A stretch of 5,467 nt of DNA from Pseudomonadota bacterium. GTDB lineage: Bacteria; Pseudomonadota; Alphaproteobacteria; Rhizobiales; Rhizobiaceae. The stretch covers positions 1-5,467 of the forward strand of contig JAEYXI010000361.1 in NCBI GenBank assembly GCA_023428515.1, read 5' to 3'. Below are positions 4,131-5,467 of the stretch, one piece after another. The notes under the pieces were generated by a model. That model had not been told where the DNA came from and ran no database searches. It was given only the letters and a program-made list of their open reading frames with translations. The position numbers were made by a program, and so were the translations under genes. Position 1 is the first letter of the stretch, and the number at the start of each line of letters is the position of its first letter.

Positions 4131-5467
4131 ATGCGGCGCGCCATAGCAGTCTTCCTGCGCCGCAACCGGAATCCGGCTCCCGTCCCCTTCCCGCTTGGAG
4201 CGTGGAGGGGATGGGCAAGCCTCCTTGCCGGCATCATGCTGGCCGGCCCTGTCCTTGCCGGCGACATCGCCAACCTCCCGACCAAACGCACCGACCTGAC
4301 GCCGAAGGACCTCGCCCGCGTCGAAGCGATCACCAGGCCGACCAAGGATTTTTCGAAGCCCGAGCAGTTCGAACTGATGCAGGGTGGGGCGGGGACGTCC
4401 GAGAAGCGGCCCAACCAGGATGCTTTCTCGCAATCCTCCGCCAACATCACCTTCGAAGAAGAAGGCACGTTCAAGCTCGGCAATGCGCTGTTCCGCAAGC
4501 TCTGGGTTTCGTCTCCTTCTTCGACCCAGGCGTCGGACGGATTGGGGCCGCTGTTCAATGCGCGGGCCTGCCAGAGCTGCCACCTGAAGGACGGCCGCGG
4601 CCATCCGCCGGAGGGCAATTCCGACGCGACCTCCATGTTTCTTCGCCTTGCCCGGGCGGCCGAGACGGAGGAGGAGCGGCAGGCGGTCGCCGACCGCGCC
4701 GTGCTCAATTTCCCCGATCCTGTCTATGGCGGGCAATTGCAGGACCTTGCCGTGCCGGGACTGGCCGGCGAAGGGCGCATGAAGATCGCCTATGAGGAAA
4801 TTCCCGTCACGCTCGGCGACGGCACCAAGCTCTCGCTGCGCAAGCCGAGCTATTCGGTCGAGAAGCCGGCTTACGGTCCGCTCGACCCGAGGACGACGCT
4901 GTCGCCGCGCGTCACGCCGCAGATGATCGGCCTTGGCCTGGTCGAGCAGATCCATCCGGCAGACATTCTTGCGAACGCCGATCCTGACGACGCCGACGGC
5001 GATGGCATCTCGGGCAGGGCTTCGGTCGTGCGGGATGCGAAAACCGGCGAGCTGACGCTCGGCCGTTTCGGCTGGAAGGCGTCAAAGCCGACGATCCGCG
5101 AGCAGACGGCGGACGCCTTCGTCGGCGACCTAGGCATCTCTAATCCGGATGTGCCGAAATCCTGGGGCGACTGCACCGAGGCGCAAACGGCCTGCCGCGC
5201 CATGCCGATCGGCGTACAGAAGCGGCTGGGAGATACCGAGGCGCCCGACCCAGTGCTTGACCTCGTCACCTTCTATTCGCAGAACCTCGCGGTGCCGGCC
5301 CGGCGCGACATCGACAGGCCGGAGGTGCTGCGCGGCAAGCAGGTGTTCTACGAGTCTGGCTGCGCCGCCTGCCATACGCCGAAATTCGTCACCAGTCGCG
5401 ATGCGCCGAACAAGGCGCAGAAGTTCCAGCTGATCTGGCCATATTCCGACTTCCTGCTGCACGACAT
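4131..5467 (+). CDS. Periplasmic di-heme c-type oxidoreductase (COG3488/DHOR type), 3' end missing
   Basis: The frame opens at ATG 4131 and runs off the right edge after 445 codons; family members are roughly 500 residues, so the C-terminal part is lost. Two c-type heme sites are visible: CQSCH (C147, C150, H151) and CAACH (C411, C414, H415). Family-typical blocks include GLGPLFNARACQSCH, the Asp-rich calcium-like loop DPDDADGDGISGR (284-296) and a second Cys pair C348/C355. A hydrophobic segment (about 29-43) ending A-x-A before D45 looks like a signal peptide, as heme attachment requires export. COG3488 was named thiol oxidoreductase, but the hemes place it near the MauG/cytochrome c peroxidase superfamily; substrate unknown. 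In many bacteria it sits beside irpA, supporting a shared periplasmic iron or redox task. AGGA (4117-4120), overlapping the bfr stop, is the likely ribosome site. The first ~30 residues come from a palindromic stretch, giving an unusually long 24-residue pre-hydrophobic region. Confidence 0.9.
   Translation, partial: MRRAIAVFLRRNRNPAPVPFPLGAWRGWASLLAGIMLAGPVLAGDIANLPTKRTDLTPKDLARVEAITRPTKDFSKPEQFELMQGGAGTSEKRPNQDAFSQSSANITFEEEGTFKLGNALFRKLWVSSPSSTQASDGLGPLFNARACQSCHLKDGRGHPPEGNSDATSMFLRLARAAETEEERQAVADRAVLNFPDPVYGGQLQDLAVPGLAGEGRMKIAYEEIPVTLGDGTKLSLRKPSYSVEKPAYGPLDPRTTLSPRVTPQMIGLGLVEQIHPADILANADPDDADGDGISGRASVVRDAKTGELTLGRFGWKASKPTIREQTADAFVGDLGISNPDVPKSWGDCTEAQTACRAMPIGVQKRLGDTEAPDPVLDLVTFYSQNLAVPARRDIDRPEVLRGKQVFYESGCAACHTPKFVTSRDAPNKAQKFQLIWPYSDFLLHD
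4132..4221. repeat. Palindromic mosaic stretch at the start of the di-heme gene
   Basis: Three inverted repeats follow one another. First, TGCGGCGC (4132-4139) pairs perfectly with GCGCCGCA (4157-4164). Second, CCGGA/TCCGG forms an 11-base palindrome at 4166-4176. Third, a long hairpin has arms 4179-4195 and 4199-4215 around loop TGG: 17 positions with 14 Watson-Crick pairs, two G-T wobbles and one mismatch. GGCT (4175-4178) and AGCC (4218-4221) extend it past a two-base bulge. This density resembles short dispersed palindromic elements of rhizobia (RIME-like), though no copy elsewhere can be checked here. It lies within coding sequence and takes in part of the start codon. Confidence 0.6.

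Noticed and set aside
4123..4146. ATG at 4123 as di-heme start or leader peptide
   Set aside because: It ends at TAG after seven codons and lies only 2 bases from AGGA, too close for normal initiation. The 4131 ATG opens the correct frame.
1..5467. tRNA, rRNA, CRISPR array, insertion sequence or phage genes
   Set aside because: No cloverleaf, spaced direct repeats, transposase motifs or phage-like proteins are visible; the window is almost fully explained by the listed genes.

Overview
The window looks like a chromosomal stretch from a GC-rich alphaproteobacterium, most likely a Hyphomicrobiales (Rhizobiales) member of the Mesorhizobium/Phyllobacteriaceae type. The basis is the high GC by eye, an operator matching the rhizobial Irr box (iron control element), a bacterioferritin with alphaproteobacterial features (for example the HPNLQ stretch), and the gene content. 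The genus is an inference; no search was run.

Left third, minus strand. A complete 416-residue FAD/NAD(H) oxidoreductase of the ferredoxin/rubredoxin-reductase (BphA4-like) type runs leftward from 1571 to 321. Just past it, also leftward, is the N-terminal 92 codons of a small membrane-anchored, Pro/Ala/Lys-rich protein of unknown function that leaves the window at base 1.

Centre. A 408-base divergent intergenic region (1572-1979) carries a near-textbook Irr box at 1707-1729: two perfect 10-base arms around a 3-base spacer. A weak sigma70-like promoter follows it, and then a long structured leader.

Right two thirds, plus strand. Four genes read rightward and probably form one iron operon: irpA (periplasmic imelysin-family iron-regulated protein), bfd (bacterioferritin-associated [2Fe-2S] ferredoxin), bfr (heme bacterioferritin with every ferroxidase ligand and the heme methionine), and a periplasmic di-heme c-type oxidoreductase (COG3488/DHOR type) cut by the right edge. 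bfd overlaps bfr by 35 bases, and bfr is 12 bases from the di-heme gene. Two tandem stem-loops lie at the irpA-bfd junction. An unusually palindromic stretch of about 90 bases covers the start of the di-heme gene and encodes its first ~30 residues.

Inferred logic. Irr senses iron through heme and controls the promoter. IrpA and the di-heme protein act on iron or redox chemistry in the periplasm. Bfr stores iron as ferric mineral in the cytoplasm, and Bfd passes electrons to the Bfr heme to release it. The divergent NADH-dependent reductase is a plausible electron source for Bfd. The most notable points are a storage/release pair (bfd-bfr) placed inside the otherwise periplasmic irpA/di-heme cassette, the divergent Bfd-Bfr interface residues, and the palindromic element at the di-heme gene start.
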